A stretch of 56,279 nucleotides of DNA from Vibrio sp. qd031 (GCF_002100145.1 NZ_JXQD01000029.1:89768-146046); one strand, 5' to 3'. Positions 1 to 9,201 are shown, numbered from the stretch's first letter. The notes: generated by a model not told the origin, from the sequence alone. Numbers and translations are program-made.

Positions 1-337
1 TCGTTAATGAGACAATCGTTCCTCTAATGAGTGTTAGGCTGTATTAATGACGTATAAAGTTAGAGAGTTTAAAGAGAGTGGTTTGTTGTTATGGCAGCAG
101 CTTGGCTTGAGGTTCTTCCTAATGGGCTACGTCAGTTTTATCGCTGCTATCGAACGGAGTTAATCGCATTTGTTACAGTGCAAAAACTAAAGAGTGATGA
201 TCTATGGCTGTAATTTGGGTAAACTGACTCAAACATCAAATTAATCCGCCTAACTTAGTTTTTCACTGAGTGGGCTTTTGTTGCTCTAAAGTTTACTAGG
301 AATCAGAAGCCGAGTAGCTTAGAGATTGAGGAATAAA
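1..337. other. Gene-free region upstream of greA
   Basis: No recognisable protein is encoded here. A 40-codon ORF (91-213, +) precedes the greA leader hairpin, but it has no good ribosome binding site and no family I recognise, so it is not called as a gene. The stretch from about 214 to 337 is best read as the greA promoter and leader region. Confidence 0.6.
248..279 (+). terminator. Terminator-like hairpin in the greA leader
   Basis: GCCTAACTTAG pairs with CTGAGTGGGC (about ten pairs, one bulge) and is followed at once by TTTT. It lies about 60 nt upstream of the greA start, so it could stop part of the transcription before the gene. E. coli greA has a comparable leader terminator that yields the small RNA GraL. 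Confidence 0.5.
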
Positions 338-811
338 ATGGAAAAAGTACCTATGACTGCTCAAGGCGAGCAGTTACTTAAAACAGAATTAGAGCGTCTA
401 TTAAAACTGCGCCCACAAATATCTCAAGCGATTGCTGAAGCTCGGGAGCTTGGTGATTTAAAAGAGAACGCCGAGTATCATGCTGCACGTGAAGAGCAAG
501 GCATCTGTGAAGCTCAAATCCGCGATATCGAGTACAAACTCTCTGTCGCACAAGTGATCGACGTTGCCAATATGGAAAATACTGGCAAAGTAATTTTTGG
601 CACCACAGTTACGGTTATTGATGTCGATACGGACGAAGAGTTTACCTATCAAATTGTCGGTGATGATGAAGCGGATATTAAGGCGGGTAAAATTTCAGTG
701 AGCTCGCCAATCGCACGTGGTCTTATTGGCAAGTTAGAAGGCGATGAAGTGTCTATCCAAACGCCTGGTGGCGCCAAAGACTTTGAAATCGATAAAGTAG
801 AATACAAGTAA
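338..811 (+). CDS. greA: Transcription elongation factor GreA
   Basis: GreA enters the RNA polymerase secondary channel and stimulates cleavage of backtracked nascent RNA. The 157-residue product nearly equals the usual 158. The N-terminal coiled coil (about residues 1-75) carries the acidic tip in GDLKENAEY, with Asp40 and Glu43, and an FKBP-like globular domain follows. An in-frame TTG at 326 would add four residues, but it overlaps the GAGGA ribosome binding site of the ATG at 338, so I use the ATG. The gene has its own leader hairpin upstream and shares a terminator with the convergent yhbY. Confidence 0.97.
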   Translation: MEKVPMTAQGEQLLKTELERLLKLRPQISQAIAEARELGDLKENAEYHAAREEQGICEAQIRDIEYKLSVAQVIDVANMENTGKVIFGTTVTVIDVDTDEEFTYQIVGDDEADIKAGKISVSSPIARGLIGKLEGDEVSIQTPGGAKDFEIDKVEYK

Positions 812-974
812 CACCAATCGACGTCATTAACTGGTCAGAAAATTGCGCCGAAAAAATCGCTTAGAACAAGGCAAAGATTGCCATAGGTAGTTGTTCTACC
901 TGCAAATATTTAACGCGGTTAGCAGTGATTTTAACGGGCAAGATTGATCAGGTAATTGCTTTGGTTGGTATAGT
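811..974 (+). repeat. Palindromic intergenic repeat, copy 1 (ERIC-like)
   Basis: This element of about 164 bp starts at the greA stop codon. Its ends are imperfect inverted repeats (ACCAATCGACGTCATTAACT against the complement of GTAATTGCTTTGGTTGGTA), so the RNA would fold into a long hairpin. A second copy in opposite orientation lies at 6604-6766, and the two share long blocks such as AGAACAAGGCAA and GGTAGTTGTT. It resembles ERIC/MITE-type non-coding repeats. I cannot name the family with certainty. Confidence 0.75.
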
Positions 975-993
975 ACTCTGCTTTAGAGCATAT

Positions 994-1022
994 AAAAAAA
1001 GGCTGCCATTGGCAGCCTTTTC
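994..1022. terminator. Bidirectional terminator between greA and yhbY
   Basis: An 8-bp stem AGGCTGCC/GGCAGCCT is flanked by an A-run on the left and a T-run on the right, so it can end transcription of both convergent genes. Confidence 0.85.
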
Positions 1023-1036
1023 TCGTTTACTGGCTC

Positions 1037-1333
1037 TTATTTACGAGGCAGTTCGATTTTGCGCTCTTCGCTAGGGCGATAGATCACGAGTACTTTACCA
1101 ATGGTTTGTACTTTTTCGGCTTCGGTTTCGCGAATAATGGCGTCAATGATCAGGCCTTTTGTTTCGCGATCTTCAGAAGCGACCTTCACTTTGATCAACT
1201 CGTGGTGATTCAGTGCGATCTCGATTTCCGCTAGTACAGCTTCTGTCAATCCGTTTGCGCCAAGCAATACCACAGGTTTAAGGTGGTGTGCTAAGCCTTT
1301 TAGATGCTGTTTTTGTTTGGTGCTTAAATTCAT
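1037..1333 (-). CDS. yhbY: Ribosome assembly RNA-binding protein YhbY
   Basis: This single CRM-domain protein of 98 residues associates with pre-50S ribosomal particles. It begins MNLSTKQKQHLKGLAHHLKP as in E. coli and has the GxxG loop in GANGLT (residues 25-30). A longer reading frame starts 22 codons upstream, but the family start is the ATG at 1333. It is transcribed against greA and divergently from ftsH. In vibrios rlmE normally sits between yhbY and ftsH, and it is absent here. Confidence 0.95.
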   Translation of the reverse strand: MNLSTKQKQHLKGLAHHLKPVVLLGANGLTEAVLAEIEIALNHHELIKVKVASEDRETKGLIIDAIIRETEAEKVQTIGKVLVIYRPSEERKIELPRK

Positions 1334-1884
1334 AGTGCGGCCAAAAATCTTTGTTAATAGGGTTGAAAAGTCGATAGTGTAACTGCATATACAACTCAAG
1401 ACTATACTTTTACCATGAATAGTCTAGTTATCACTTTTACTCTGTGCCAGCTTTGTTGAGCATCTTTGGCCATTACGGCAGCAAAAAGAGACCACAACAA
1501 TACTTTGTTTCAAGAAAGTTCCATGGATCGAGTGGAACGGATGTTGGATTGTCTGGTCAAGAGTTAGCAGTTACTGGGCGCTCGTGGTAAAAGTATTATA
1601 AGGCGAACGTTTTGATCACAATGTGTAAAGCGTTCGTAGAGTGTTCATAGCAACAAAGATTCGTACGCCTAACCCTTTTCTCGCACGCTCTAGCAATGTC
1701 TAAATTGTTGCACCGGGTTACAAAGGTTAACGTTTTTGAGTAAAAATAATGTAAATGAAGGGAGTTCGCTAGGTAAGCGAGCGATTATCATTTACTATTA
1801 CATTTATAGTATTTCGCGTGGCTACAGAGTTCGTTCTGTAGTAATCTACTTTTTATTACAACTAGTTAACTAGGGGCTGACACC
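1334..1884. other. Gene-free yhbY/ftsH divergent region, no rlmE
   Basis: I find no coding sequence in these 551 bases and no recognisable RlmE residues in any frame. The region holds the divergent promoters and a probable structured ftsH leader, including a perfect hairpin CTACAGA-GTTCG-TTCTGTAG (the arms lie within 1822-1841) and a smaller TTCGCT/AGCGA hairpin before it. I could not identify a convincing heat-shock promoter. Confidence 0.6.
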
Positions 1885-3882
1885 TTGAGTGACATGGCAA
1901 AAAATCTAATACTGTGGCTCGTTATTGCAGTAGTGTTGATGTCGGTTTTCCAAAGCTTTGGACCAAGCGACGGCAACGGTCGTACCGTGGATTACACCAC
2001 GTTTATACAGGAAGTGGGTCAAGGACAAGTCCGTGAAGCACAGATTAACGATAAAGAGATCATCTTTTATCGGAATGACAGTTCACGTTATGTGACTTAC
2101 ATGCCGGTCTACGATACCAAGTTACTGGACGATTTGATCAATCAAAAAGTAAAAGTAACCGGTACACCACCAGAAGAACAGAGCCTTCTCGGCACCATCT
2201 TCATCTCATGGTTCCCAATGATCTTACTGATTGGTGTGTGGATATTCTTCATGCGTCAAATGCAAGGCGGCGGTGGCAAAGGCGCCATGTCGTTTGGTAA
2301 GAGTAAAGCTCGCATGATGAGCGAAGAACAAATTAAAACGACGTTTGCTGATGTCGCAGGGTGTGACGAAGCAAAAGAAGACGTTAAAGAGTTAGTCGAC
2401 TACTTGCGCGACCCTAGCCGCTTCCAAAAACTTGGCGGTAAGATCCCAACGGGCGTACTTTTGGTTGGCCCTCCTGGTACGGGTAAAACCTTACTCGCGA
2501 AGGCGATCGCAGGAGAAGCAAAAGTACCGTTCTTTACTATTTCCGGTTCGGATTTTGTAGAAATGTTTGTCGGTGTGGGTGCATCCCGTGTCCGCGACAT
2601 GTTCGAGCAAGCTAAAAAAGCTTCACCTTGTATTATCTTTATCGATGAAATCGATGCCGTAGGCCGTCAACGTGGCGCCGGTGTTGGTGGCGGTCACGAT
2701 GAACGTGAGCAAACACTAAACCAGATGCTGGTTGAAATGGATGGTTTTGAAGGCAACGAAGGTATTATCGTTATCGCTGCGACTAACCGCCCAGACGTAT
2801 TGGACCCTGCGCTACTGCGTCCTGGTCGATTTGACCGTCAAGTGGTTGTCGGTCTTCCGGATGTTCGTGGTCGTGAGCAAATTCTTAAAGTGCATATGCG
2901 CAAAGTACCGCTGGCAGGGGACGTTGAACCGTCACTGATTGCACGTGGTACTCCAGGGTTTTCCGGTGCAGACCTTGCGAACCTTGTCAATGAAGCCGCT
3001 CTTTTCGCTGCTCGTGGTAATAAGCGCAACGTATCGATGGTCGAGTTCGAGCTCGCTAAAGACAAAATCATGATGGGTGCAGAACGTCGCTCTATGGTGA
3101 TGTCTGAAGAGATTAAAGAGTCTACGGCTTATCACGAAGCTGGCCATGCCATTGTGGGTCGACTGGTACCTGAGCACGATCCTGTGTACAAAGTGTCTAT
3201 CATTCCACGCGGCCGTGCACTGGGTGTTACCATGTACTTGCCGGAGCAAGATCGCGTGAGTATGTCTCGCCGCCACTTAGAGTCAATGATTTCTAGTTTG
3301 TACGGTGGTCGCTTAGCTGAAGAGCTTATTTACGGTGGAGACAAAGTATCTACGGGTGCATCAAACGATATCGAACGTGCAACAGACATTGCACGTAAGA
3401 TGGTTACCCAGTGGGGCTTCTCCGATAAATTAGGCCCACTTCTGTACGCAGAAGAAGAGGGTGAGGTGTTCTTGGGTCGTAGCGTTACACAGACTAAACA
3501 TATGTCTGATGATACTGCAAAATTGATTGATGACGAAATTCGTCAAATCATCGACCGTAACTACGCACGTGCACAGCAAATCCTAGAAGAAAACATGGAT
3601 ATTATGCACAGCATGAAAGACGCATTGATGAAATATGAAACCATCGATGCAGGTCAGATTGACGACCTTATGGAGCGTAAAGAAGAGATCCGTGAACCTG
3701 CTGGATGGGGCGATCAATCTCGCGCGACCGAAGAGTCGAATAAATCTCGACACGATAAGTCAGATGACTCGAATGCAAAGCAGGATGAGCCAACTAAGTC
3801 TGAAGGTAAAGCCGATAACAGCGCTGAACCTAAGCAAGATGCGCCAACCGATGATGCAACGAAGTCTAAAGACGCAGAGTAA
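1885..3882 (+). CDS. ftsH: ATP-dependent zinc metalloprotease FtsH
   Basis: FtsH is the membrane-anchored AAA+ protease that degrades misplaced membrane proteins and regulators such as LpxC and sigma-32. The 665-residue product has two membrane segments (about 8-24 and 104-122) around a periplasmic domain, Walker A GPPGTGKT at 195-202, and the zinc site HEAGH at 417-421. The TTG start gives MSDMAKN, the same N-terminus as E. coli, and follows an AGGGG ribosome binding site. The last 60 or so residues are a charged low-complexity tail (Lys, Asp, Ser, Glu) that is not part of the protease fold. A strong terminator follows. Confidence 0.97.
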   Translation: MSDMAKNLILWLVIAVVLMSVFQSFGPSDGNGRTVDYTTFIQEVGQGQVREAQINDKEIIFYRNDSSRYVTYMPVYDTKLLDDLINQKVKVTGTPPEEQSLLGTIFISWFPMILLIGVWIFFMRQMQGGGGKGAMSFGKSKARMMSEEQIKTTFADVAGCDEAKEDVKELVDYLRDPSRFQKLGGKIPTGVLLVGPPGTGKTLLAKAIAGEAKVPFFTISGSDFVEMFVGVGASRVRDMFEQAKKASPCIIFIDEIDAVGRQRGAGVGGGHDEREQTLNQMLVEMDGFEGNEGIIVIAATNRPDVLDPALLRPGRFDRQVVVGLPDVRGREQILKVHMRKVPLAGDVEPSLIARGTPGFSGADLANLVNEAALFAARGNKRNVSMVEFELAKDKIMMGAERRSMVMSEEIKESTAYHEAGHAIVGRLVPEHDPVYKVSIIPRGRALGVTMYLPEQDRVSMSRRHLESMISSLYGGRLAEELIYGGDKVSTGASNDIERATDIARKMVTQWGFSDKLGPLLYAEEEGEVFLGRSVTQTKHMSDDTAKLIDDEIRQIIDRNYARAQQILEENMDIMHSMKDALMKYETIDAGQIDDLMERKEEIREPAGWGDQSRATEESNKSRHDKSDDSNAKQDEPTKSEGKADNSAEPKQDAPTDDATKSKDAE

Positions 3883-3899
3883 GTATCGAAATTAAACCC

Positions 3900-3925
3900 A
3901 AACCCCGAGCTTGCTCGGGGTTTTC
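3900..3925 (+). terminator. Terminator after ftsH
   Basis: The stem AACCCCGAGC-TTG-CTCGGGGTT is followed by a T-run. It separates ftsH from folP, which may therefore depend on readthrough or its own promoter. Confidence 0.85.
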
Positions 3926-3981
3926 TGCTATTCATGGGTAAGGAAACTTACCGAGCGGCACAATTCAATATCAATAATGTT

Positions 3982-4827
3982 ATGCAACTTAACCACAAGC
4001 ACAAAGTTCTAGACTTATCGACGCCTCAAGTGATGGGGATACTCAACACAACACCTGATTCTTTCTCGGATGGTGGTGAGCACAACGCAATAAAAGACGC
4101 CTTGACGCATGCTAAGGCCATGATTAAGCGGGGCGCGACCATCATAGACATTGGTGGAGAGTCAACACGCCCAGGCGCACCAGAAGTGACGCTTGAAGAA
4201 GAGTTGCAGCGAACCATTCCGGTGATTAGAGCACTTCGAGCCGAGTCTGATGTTTGGATATCCATCGACACCAGTAAAGCTCAGGTCATGAAAGAGGCCA
4301 TTGAGGCAGGCGCTGACATAATTAACGATGTGAGAGCACTGCAAGAGCCTGGGGCTTTAGAGGCTGCTGCAGAGTGTGACGCACCTATCTGTTTAATGCA
4401 TATGCAAGGTCAACCTCGCTCTATGCAACACAATCCGACTTATAATGATGTTGTTAGTGATGTCTCGGCATTTCTGGAACAGCGAATGATCGACTGCGAT
4501 CGTGTTGGTATTCGACGAGAGCGGCTGATTTTAGACCCTGGGTTTGGCTTTGGAAAAACTATCGAGCACAACTATCAATTATTGAGTGCTTTAGATCAGT
4601 TTCACTCATTAGGGGTTCCTATTTTGGCGGGAATGTCGCGTAAATCGATGTTGTTTAAACTTCTCGATAAAGCGCCTAACCAATGCGTAGCGGCCAGTGT
4701 TGCAGCCGCGACCATTGCTGCTCAAAAAGGCACACAAATAATTAGAGTGCACGACGTTGCAGAAACGGTCGATGCGCTTAAAATAGTACAACAATTACAA
4801 TTAGTTAATATCAATAATAAAGGTTAA
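3982..4827 (+). CDS. folP: Dihydropteroate synthase
   Basis: FolP joins p-aminobenzoate to the pterin diphosphate to give dihydropteroate in folate synthesis, and it is the sulfonamide target. The 281-residue TIM-barrel protein has the signatures GILNTTPDSFSDGG (from residue 19) and GGESTRPG, and the loop GMSRKS. The open frame extends upstream to an ATG at 3934, but the MQLNHKHKVLDLS start at 3982 matches the family length. Between the two starts is GGTAAG-GAAA-CTTACC, a small tetraloop hairpin. glmM starts three bases after the stop, as in the usual folP-glmM unit. Confidence 0.95.
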   Translation: MQLNHKHKVLDLSTPQVMGILNTTPDSFSDGGEHNAIKDALTHAKAMIKRGATIIDIGGESTRPGAPEVTLEEELQRTIPVIRALRAESDVWISIDTSKAQVMKEAIEAGADIINDVRALQEPGALEAAAECDAPICLMHMQGQPRSMQHNPTYNDVVSDVSAFLEQRMIDCDRVGIRRERLILDPGFGFGKTIEHNYQLLSALDQFHSLGVPILAGMSRKSMLFKLLDKAPNQCVAASVAAATIAAQKGTQIIRVHDVAETVDALKIVQQLQLVNINNKG

Positions 4828-4830
4828 TTT

Positions 4831-6168
4831 ATGGCTAGCAGACGCTATTTTGGTACAGATGGTATTCGCGGGAAAGTAGGGCAATATCCGATCACTCCTG
4901 ACTTCGTATTGAAGTTGGGTTGGGCTGCTGGGCGAGTGTTGGCTAAGCAAGGTACGAAAAAAGTCATTATTGGTAAAGATACGCGTATATCCGGGTACAT
5001 GCTTGAGTCTGCTTTAGAAGCTGGTCTGGCGGCGGCTGGCTTAAAAGCAACCTTAACAGGACCAATGCCTACACCTGCGGTCGCGTACCTCACCCAAACG
5101 TTTAGAGCAGAAGCAGGCATAGTTATTTCTGCTTCTCATAACCCTTATTACGACAATGGAATCAAATTCTTTTCATCGGAGGGGACCAAACTACCAGACG
5201 ATATCGAGTTGGCGATTGAAGCGGAACTTGAGAAGGATATTGAGTGTGTGGACTCAGCATTGCTGGGTAAAGCGACTCGTTTAGATGATGCTGCTGGCCG
5301 ATACATCGAATTTTGCAAAAGCACTTATCCCAAAGACTTAAGTCTTAGTTCGTTAAACATTGTTATCGACTGTGCTCACGGCGCTACTTATCATATCGCA
5401 CCAAGCGTGTTTAGTGAGTTAGGTGCAAATGTCATTGCCATGGGAGTGTCGCCTAATGGGACCAACATTAACCATGAAGTCGGTGCAACAGATGTAAAAG
5501 CTCTGCAAGCTCGAGTTGTAGAGGAACAGGCCGATCTTGGCTTAGCCTTTGATGGCGATGGTGACCGTATTATTATGGTTGACCATCTTGGCAACAAGAT
5601 TGATGGCGACCAGATCGCCTACATCATAGCCCGTGATGCCCTACGACGTGGTGAACTTAAAGGTGGTGTAGTTGGTACGCTTATGACCAACCTAGGAATG
5701 GAAAATGGTCTAAAACAACTGGGTATTCCGTTTGTACGTGCCTCGGTAGGCGATCGATATGTCATGGAGAAACTTCTTGAGCGTGACTGGCTAATTGGCG
5801 CAGAGAACTCAGGTCACGTGATCCTTTTGGATAAAGTGACGACCGGCGATGCAATCGTTGCTAGCTTGCAAGTCCTAGCCTCCGTGGTGGGAAGTGAAAT
5901 GTCACTCAATGAGCTTTCTCAGGGAATGACACTTTACCCTCAAGAGTTGATCAATGTTCGTTTTGAAGGTGACAGCGATCCTATGAATGCGGCAAGTGTA
6001 CTTGCGGCGGTTTCAGGTGCTGAAGCTGAATTAGCCGATAAAGGCCGCGTATTACTGCGCAAATCAGGTACCGAGCCTTTGATTCGCGTTATGGTCGAAG
6101 GTGAAGACGGCGAGCAAGTATTGCGCTGTGCACAAACCATTGCTGAAGCAGTGAAAGCCGCGAGCTAA
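4831..6168 (+). CDS. glmM: Phosphoglucosamine mutase
   Basis: GlmM converts glucosamine-6-phosphate to glucosamine-1-phosphate on the route to UDP-GlcNAc, the precursor of peptidoglycan and LPS. The protein is 445 residues, the family length. The phosphoserine loop [12 protein letters not shown] places Ser102 as the catalytic residue, and the metal loop is DGDGDR. The C-terminal phosphate-binding loop RKSGTEP is intact. The stop overlaps the start of the next gene (TAATG), which implies translational coupling to the lipoprotein gene instead of the usual secG. Confidence 0.97.
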   Translation: MASRRYFGTDGIRGKVGQYPITPDFVLKLGWAAGRVLAKQGTKKVIIGKDTRISGYMLESALEAGLAAAGLKATLTGPMPTPAVAYLTQTFRAEAGIVISASHNPYYDNGIKFFSSEGTKLPDDIELAIEAELEKDIECVDSALLGKATRLDDAAGRYIEFCKSTYPKDLSLSSLNIVIDCAHGATYHIAPSVFSELGANVIAMGVSPNGTNINHEVGATDVKALQARVVEEQADLGLAFDGDGDRIIMVDHLGNKIDGDQIAYIIARDALRRGELKGGVVGTLMTNLGMENGLKQLGIPFVRASVGDRYVMEKLLERDWLIGAENSGHVILLDKVTTGDAIVASLQVLASVVGSEMSLNELSQGMTLYPQELINVRFEGDSDPMNAASVLAAVSGAEAELADKGRVLLRKSGTEPLIRVMVEGEDGEQVLRCAQTIAEAVKAAS

Positions 6169-6605
6169 TGATTGCTGGTTATCAAATAAGGGGCGCATTG
6201 GCGCTCCTTTTGTTATTGGGCATAGTGTTATTAAGCCTTACAGGGTGCGATAAGGGCGAGATTGCACAGTACAGTCCCATACGGTCAATGCTAGAGCAAT
6301 ACAGCCAACAGGTGAATGTGTTAGCGACTCAGCAAGGCCTTGAAGGGCAGAGACAAGCAGAGCTTTATGACAATGGAGTCATCACACTGACTTATGGCTA
6401 CCCTGAGCCATCAGAAGATGGATTGAGCAAGCTGCTTAATAAGTTGGACCAACAGTGGCGTATCGAGACGCCTAATGTCGTCATGCCGCAAGGTTTTATG
6501 ACAGTGTGGATTGTTAAGCACACTACACAGCGTTGTGGCGTGATTTACAGTATTAACACGGCGCACCCGCAGCCACCATTAATTAAAGTTCAGTGCATGG
6601 AATAA
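6168..6605 (+). CDS. Small lipoprotein of unknown function
   Basis: I do not recognise this 145-residue protein. It has a lipoprotein signal peptide: a hydrophobic stretch rich in Leu (about residues 9-24) ending in the lipobox LTGC, so the mature protein would start at Cys27. The remainder is soluble, with no membrane segment and no motif I know. It has two cysteines near the C-terminus (QRCGV and VQCME) that could form a disulfide. It overlaps glmM by one base and is probably translated with it. A palindromic repeat follows directly. Confidence 0.8.
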   Translation: MIAGYQIRGALALLLLLGIVLLSLTGCDKGEIAQYSPIRSMLEQYSQQVNVLATQQGLEGQRQAELYDNGVITLTYGYPEPSEDGLSKLLNKLDQQWRIETPNVVMPQGFMTVWIVKHTTQRCGVIYSINTAHPQPPLIKVQCME

Positions 6606-6766
6606 TACTAACCAACGCAATAACCTGATCATTGTTGCTCGTTCAAATCACGGGTAACGGTGTTAAAGATTTTTTGTAAAACAACTACCTACGGAAATAC
6701 TTGCCTTGTTCTCAGCGATTTTTGCCGTCGCAATGTTCCGACCAGTTAATTACTTCGATTAGTATA
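6604..6766 (-). repeat. Palindromic intergenic repeat, copy 2 (ERIC-like, inverted)
   Basis: The reverse complement of this stretch aligns along its whole length with 811-974. Shared blocks include ATTAACTGGTC near one end, AGAACAAGGCAA, GTAGGTAGTTGTT and GATCAGGT, and both copies have the inverted termini. It starts at the lipoprotein stop codon, just as copy 1 starts at the greA stop. Confidence 0.75.
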
Positions 6767-6805
6767 AAAAAAAACGGAAGATGTGCTCGTAAGCGCATCT
6801 CCCGT
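6765..6805 (-). terminator. Terminator after suhB
   Basis: Read on the minus strand, ACGGGAGATGCGCT-TACG-AGCACATCTTCCGT forms a long hairpin with a mispair or two and is followed by a T9 run. Confidence 0.85.
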
Positions 6806-6831
6806 TATCAAAACTCGAGTTGTCGAAAAGT

Positions 6832-7635
6832 TTACTTCAACATACCTTCGTTAGCGTTCTCACGTACGTGCTTAAGCATCGCTTTAACACCACGTGGAGA
6901 CGAAGCAACAATGTTGCCAGACGTCATGTATTCAGTACGGCCTGAAAAATCGGTGACGATGGCGCCTGCTTCACGAGCAATCAGATCACCGGCAGCAATG
7001 TCCCAAGGCTTAAGACCTAGTTCGAAAAATCCGTCAACACGACCAGCGGCTAGGTAGCAAAGATCCAGCGCGGCTGAACCTTGGCGACGGAAGTCAGCGA
7101 CTTCAGTAAACATAGAGCTCATTACTTTAAAGTATGACTCAGAATGCTGCTTTTGCTTAAATGGGAAACCAGTCGCAATGATTGCGCCTTGAAGGTCTTT
7201 TGCTTGTTTTACACGGATACGTGAATTATTAAGTTGCGCACCTGAACCACGAGTGGCGGTGAACAGTTCGTTGGTCATTGGGTCGTAAACACACGCTACC
7301 TCAGTACGGCCTTTCATACGAACGGCGATAGAGACTGAGAAATGTGGGATACCTTTTACGAAGTTATTAGTGCCATCCAGTGGGTCAATGATCCATTGTA
7401 CATCGCTATCTTTACCTTCTTGAAGACCACTTTCTTCTGCCACAACACTGTGTTCAGGGTAAGAGGCTTTGATGGTTTCGATAATTAGAGACTCGGCTTC
7501 TTTGTCGACGTTAGTCACGAAGTCGTTGTTGCCTTTAAGAGTAGATTCAATCTTATCAGCGTTTTCTAGAGATTTAGCAATGTGATTGCCTGCTTTTCGC
7601 GCAGCGCGAATAGCGATATTCAGCATAGGATGCAT
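6832..7635 (-). CDS. suhB: Inositol-1-monophosphatase family protein SuhB
   Basis: SuhB is a magnesium-dependent, lithium-sensitive phosphatase that also joins the rRNA antitermination complex in E. coli. The 267-residue product has the metal motif DPLDGTNNF and the C-terminal block KPWDIAAG. An open frame extends 21 codons upstream, but MHPMLNIAIRAARKAGN matches the E. coli start. It is divergent from trmJ and ends in its own terminator. Confidence 0.96.
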   Translation of the reverse strand: MHPMLNIAIRAARKAGNHIAKSLENADKIESTLKGNNDFVTNVDKEAESLIIETIKASYPEHSVVAEESGLQEGKDSDVQWIIDPLDGTNNFVKGIPHFSVSIAVRMKGRTEVACVYDPMTNELFTATRGSGAQLNNSRIRVKQAKDLQGAIIATGFPFKQKQHSESYFKVMSSMFTEVADFRRQGSAALDLCYLAAGRVDGFFELGLKPWDIAAGDLIAREAGAIVTDFSGRTEYMTSGNIVASSPRGVKAMLKHVRENANEGMLK

Positions 7636-7800
7636 ATCAAAATACCCAACAGATGTTAAAGAACTAAAGCGGCGCGCAGTATACCAAGTTTCATCCAAAA
7701 AGGAAGTGCTTATTTTTTAGTCGCCAATGTCTGTGTCATCGATTCTACAAATGGTGATCACAGAAAAGTTGCTACTGTAGTTCATGGTCCAAATTTGCTA

Positions 7801-7816
7801 GGATCGGCGCCGATCC
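7801..7816. promoter_or_regulatory. Perfect 16-bp palindrome upstream of trmJ
   Basis: GGATCGGCGCCGATCC is a perfect palindrome 35 bases before the trmJ start, inside the suhB/trmJ divergent promoter region and next to TTTGCTAGGAT. It could be an operator or a hairpin at the 5' end of the mRNA. I do not know a regulator for it. Confidence 0.45.
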
Positions 7817-7850
7817 ACACACTCATTAACTCATTAAGAAAAGATAGCTT

Positions 7851-8582
7851 ATGTTGAACAAAGTACGAGTTGTATTAGTTGGTACCTCTCATTCAGGTAA
7901 TATTGGCTCTGCAGCCAGGGCAATGAAAGTCATGGGGCTTGAGCAACTGGTATTAGTGGATCCACAATGCGAAGTGGACGAGCAAACTTTGGCGCTGGCT
8001 TCTGGGGCGGGTGATGTCGCCACCAACGCTAAGAGTGTTGCCACGCTAGAAGAAGCGGTTGCAGACTGCGAATTGGTCTTTGGTACCAGCGCTCGCTCTC
8101 GCAATTTAAACTGGCCTTTTGTTGAACCACGCGAATGTGGCCAAAAAGCGATTGAGCAAGCTCTAACCGGAAACGTTGCGGTTGTTTTTGGTCGTGAAAG
8201 AACCGGTTTAACCAATGAAGAACTGCAATTGTGTCAGTATCATTTAGGTATTCCGGCTAATCCTGAATACAGCTCGCTGAACTTAGCAATGGCGGTACAA
8301 ACGGTATCGTATGAAATCCGAATGGCTTTTCTAGAACATCAACGTTCTGCATTTAAGGAACAGGTACAAGAGTATCCTCGACACAAAGAGCTAGAAATGT
8401 TTTATGAGCACCTTGAAAAAGTGCTCATCGATACCCAATTTCTATCTCAGAAACAGCCGACTTTGGTGATGAATAAATTACGCCGATTGTTTAATCGAGC
8501 TCGCCCAGAATTACAAGAATTGAATATTTTGCGAGGCATTTTGACCTCGATTGAAAAGAAAAACTCGCAAAATGATGGTTAA
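7851..8582 (+). CDS. trmJ: tRNA (cytidine/uridine-2'-O)-methyltransferase TrmJ
   Basis: TrmJ is a SPOUT-class enzyme that methylates the 2'-O of residue 32 in several tRNA anticodon loops using S-adenosylmethionine. The 243-residue protein shows the SPOUT knot motifs: [18 protein letters not shown] at the N-terminus, [15 protein letters not shown] in the middle and [14 protein letters not shown]. It is divergent from suhB and directly upstream of iscR, the conserved order in vibrios and enterics. Confidence 0.95.
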   Translation: MLNKVRVVLVGTSHSGNIGSAARAMKVMGLEQLVLVDPQCEVDEQTLALASGAGDVATNAKSVATLEEAVADCELVFGTSARSRNLNWPFVEPRECGQKAIEQALTGNVAVVFGRERTGLTNEELQLCQYHLGIPANPEYSSLNLAMAVQTVSYEIRMAFLEHQRSAFKEQVQEYPRHKELEMFYEHLEKVLIDTQFLSQKQPTLVMNKLRRLFNRARPELQELNILRGILTSIEKKNSQNDG

Positions 8583-8610
8583 AATTTAACCACTTAAAGT
8601 GTAGGGCTAA

Positions 8611-8661
8611 ATACCTGACTGTTTTAGTCAAATAAATACTTGACCCTTTTAGTCAGGTATG
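8611..8661 (+). promoter_or_regulatory. Two tandem IscR type 1 sites in the isc promoter
   Basis: Two similar sites, one from ATACCTGACT to TTAGTCAAATAA and one from ATACTTGACC to TTAGTCAGGTAT, have centres about 26 bp apart and resemble the E. coli type 1 consensus (ACCTGACT-N-TAGTCAAGTAT). The TTGACC at 8641 could serve as the -35. They imply autorepression of the isc operon by holo-IscR. Confidence 0.75.
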
Positions 8662-8697
8662 GAACACTTCCCTTATGTAGTAAAGAGGGAACCGACA

Positions 8698-9201
8698 ATG
8701 AGACTGACTTCAAAAGGTAGATATGCAGTAACCGCGATGCTTGATGTCGCTCTGCATGCGCAGACGAATCCAGTGCCGCTGGCTGATATCTCAGAGCGAC
8801 AAGGAATATCGCTCTCCTATTTAGAGCAGCTTTTTTCTAAATTAAGAAAAGCCGGATTGGTCTCGAGCATTCGTGGACCCGGTGGTGGTTATAGACTTGG
8901 CTTAGAGCCAACAGCCATTTCAATCGGCACCATTATTGGTGCCGTCGACGAATCTGTCGATGCCACCAAATGCCAAGGCAAAGGCGATTGCCAAGGTGGT
9001 GTTCGTTGCTTAACTCACACATTGTGGAGAGACTTAAGCTCGCGCATCAGTGACTTCTTAGACAACATTACGCTTGGTGAGCTAATGGTGGACAACGAAG
9101 TATTAGAACTTTCAGACCGACAAGATGTAGACTTGGCGGTAAACCACGGACTTGGTCAAAAGGCGTCTGCCGCGACCATTGGCGTAAACATGCGTTCGTA
9201 A
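8698..9201 (+). CDS. iscR: Fe-S cluster regulator IscR
   Basis: IscR is an Rrf2-family regulator that represses the isc operon when it holds a [2Fe-2S] cluster. The 167-residue protein has the winged helix at its N-terminus and the ligands Cys92, Cys98, Cys104 and His107, all present. The reading frame extends 13 codons upstream through the promoter, but the true start is the ATG at 8698 after AAAGAGGGA ([15 protein letters not shown]). Compared with E. coli the C-terminal tail is of similar length. It heads the isc operon. Confidence 0.97.
   Translation: MRLTSKGRYAVTAMLDVALHAQTNPVPLADISERQGISLSYLEQLFSKLRKAGLVSSIRGPGGGYRLGLEPTAISIGTIIGAVDESVDATKCQGKGDCQGGVRCLTHTLWRDLSSRISDFLDNITLGELMVDNEVLELSDRQDVDLAVNHGLGQKASAATIGVNMRS

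Noticed and set aside
1400..1560. rlmE remnant with frameshifts
   Set aside because: I compared the translations by eye in the likely frames and found no run of RlmE residues, so I do not call a pseudogene.
2932..3276. Minus-strand ORF of 114 codons inside ftsH
   Set aside because: Shadow of ftsH, with no ribosome binding site and no recognisable product.
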